Source: Micromonospora polyrhachis (GTDB taxonomy: Bacteria > Actinomycetota > Actinomycetes > Mycobacteriales > Micromonosporaceae). Taken from it: a stretch of DNA of 64,000 bases. The DNA lies in the NCBI RefSeq assembly GCF_014203835.1, contig NZ_JACHJW010000001.1, forward strand, positions 6,832,501 to 6,896,500, read 5' to 3'. The position numbers and the translations under genes are program-made. Shown here in pieces: positions 63,081 to 64,000 of the stretch (position 1 is the stretch's first letter; each line of letters opens with the position of its first letter). Under the pieces are notes generated by a model, which was not told the origin of the DNA, ran no database searches, and was given only the letters and a program-made list of their open reading frames with translations.

Positions 63081-64000
63081 TCACACCGACACACCGGTCA
63101 GCAGGGCGGCCAGCCGACGTTGGTACTCCCGTACGGCGGCCAGGTCCTCGGCGACGACGCAGTACACGACGGTGTCGTCGGCGGGCACGTGGCAGGAGGT
63201 GAGGATGATGCCGGTTCGGGTGGCCGGGTCATAGGCGAGACCGGCGGCGGTGAGCTGTTCGAGCGCTCCGGTGAACGACGCCGCTTGCCATCCGCCCCGT
63301 TCCATGATCACGCGATGGTCCCGATGGTTGGCACCGACGACGCGCGCGCCGATCACCGCGTGCAGATGGGTGGAACCGGTGATCCGGCCGTTCGTCTCAC
63401 TGAAGACGATCTCGCCCTCCGGGGTGAGGATGGCGTCGGTGCTGAGGTTTCCCCGGTAGCCAAGCCCTCGGATCGGCTCGCACAGCCGGCGGCCGGCGAC
63501 GACGAGCCGGTCCCGTACCTGCGGATCGATGGACTGGGCCGGAACGATCTCGCCGACCGCCACCGGCTCCATCAGGATCTCGCCCACACCGAGGAGTTCG
63601 ATCTCCTCGTCGGTGATGACGAACTCGGCGTAGATCGTGACGGAGTCGGCGAAGTACCGCTCCACCACCAGCCGGTGGCCCCGTCCACCGGTGAGCCAGG
63701 TCCAGCGTTGGGTCACGTAGTCGGTGACGGCCGGGCCATCCGGCAGCACGACGACCTGCGGCGCACCGGCCGGCCGCAGCGCGTCGGTGGTGGCGAGGAT
63801 CTCGTTGCCGAATCCACCACCGTGAAACTCCTGTTTGACCATGACCGGATATCCCTGGCCCAGTAACGCGTTGATGGCCGCCTCGGCCTGCTCCGGTCGG
63901 GTGACCACGGTGCCCGGGGCGATCGACACGCCGGTACCGGCGGCCATCGCCCGGAAGGCTGCCTTGCTGTTGACCAAGGCGTCGCCGCCCTGGGCGCTGA
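63081..64000 (-). CDS. PGM1-type ATP-grasp peptide ligase (5' end outside window)
   Basis: At least 306 residues, start beyond 64000. The ATP-grasp core is visible: YPVMVKQEFHGGGFGN, LVVERYFADSVTIYAEFVI, GNLSTDAILTPEGEIVFSETNGR. The last 60 residues (TGIILTSCHVPADDTVVYCVVAED...) match the C-terminal domain of PGM1-type peptide ligases. PGM1 enzymes join a guanidino-bearing N-terminal unit to peptide or amino acid. An amidinotransferase and an alpha-oxoamine synthase in the same operon point to a ketomemicin-type product. Further cluster genes should lie upstream, outside the window. Confidence 0.75.
   Translation of the reverse strand, partial: SAQGGDALVNSKAAFRAMAAGTGVSIAPGTVVTRPEQAEAAINALLGQGYPVMVKQEFHGGGFGNEILATTDALRPAGAPQVVVLPDGPAVTDYVTQRWTWLTGGRGHRLVVERYFADSVTIYAEFVITDEEIELLGVGEILMEPVAVGEIVPAQSIDPQVRDRLVVAGRRLCEPIRGLGYRGNLSTDAILTPEGEIVFSETNGRITGSTHLHAVIGARVVGANHRDHRVIMERGGWQAASFTGALEQLTAAGLAYDPATRTGIILTSCHVPADDTVVYCVVAEDLAAVREYQRRLAALLTGVSV

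Overview
The window is high-GC actinomycete chromosome, most like a Micromonosporaceae (Micromonospora-type) genome. Supporting signs are GC-rich third positions, many GTG/TTG starts with GGAGG-type ribosome sites, stop/start overlaps (ATGA, GTGA), a DivIVA-like coiled-coil gene with a rare TTA codon, and an intergenic palindrome of the AGGAAGGGGCC type. No plasmid or phage replication genes and no insertion sequences were seen.

Left part (1-12.8 kb) is mixed housekeeping: a DivIVA-like fragment, a DUF2267/pterin-dehydratase fusion, an AI-2E permease whose best start is an odd ATC, a type II NADH dehydrogenase-like flavoprotein, a divergent HxlR regulator/metallo-beta-lactamase pair with a clear operator palindrome, a twice-frameshifted XRE/DUF5753 regulator, a NarL-type two-component pair, a small secreted protein, and a phosphopantetheinyl transferase next to a metallophosphoesterase.

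Middle part (12.9-42.7 kb) is a contractile injection system (CIS) of the Streptomyces type. It has a LuxR-type regulator, a large secreted beta-propeller/vWA protein, the Afp16-like terminator, the AAA+ ATPase, an eCIS-core DUF4157 protein, a 1250-residue effector, sheath, two tube proteins, LysM hub, VgrG-like spike, PAAR tip, gp25, two further baseplate proteins and a membrane protein resembling CisA. There is no tail-fibre gene. The effector ends in a lower-GC module carrying a deaminase-type HAE...PCxxC zinc signature, and a convergent small acidic gene 10 bases downstream is a candidate immunity gene. A 996-residue NTPase/SARP-type regulator closes the cluster from the opposite strand.

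Right-middle (43.1-51.4 kb) holds a compact five-gene operon: a zinc-finger SDR lacking the usual catalytic Tyr, a leucine-rich-repeat protein, an ankyrin protein, a MoxR ATPase and a DUF2201-type vWA protein. A tRNA-like RNA element with an intact elbow but no proper anticodon stem lies directly upstream. This is the best candidate in the window for an undescribed system.

Right end (51.5-64 kb) has an exported M28 peptidase, a sulfide:quinone-reductase-like gene divergent from a GntR/TauE pair, an AlaX editing protein, and the start of a leftward biosynthetic cluster. That cluster has a PGM1-type ATP-grasp ligase, an enoyl-reductase-like MDR, a CitE-type aldolase, an alpha-oxoamine synthase, a MaoC dehydratase and an amidinotransferase. 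The gene set matches ketomemicin-type pseudopeptide biosynthesis. All calls come from reading sequence and motifs; no database search was run.
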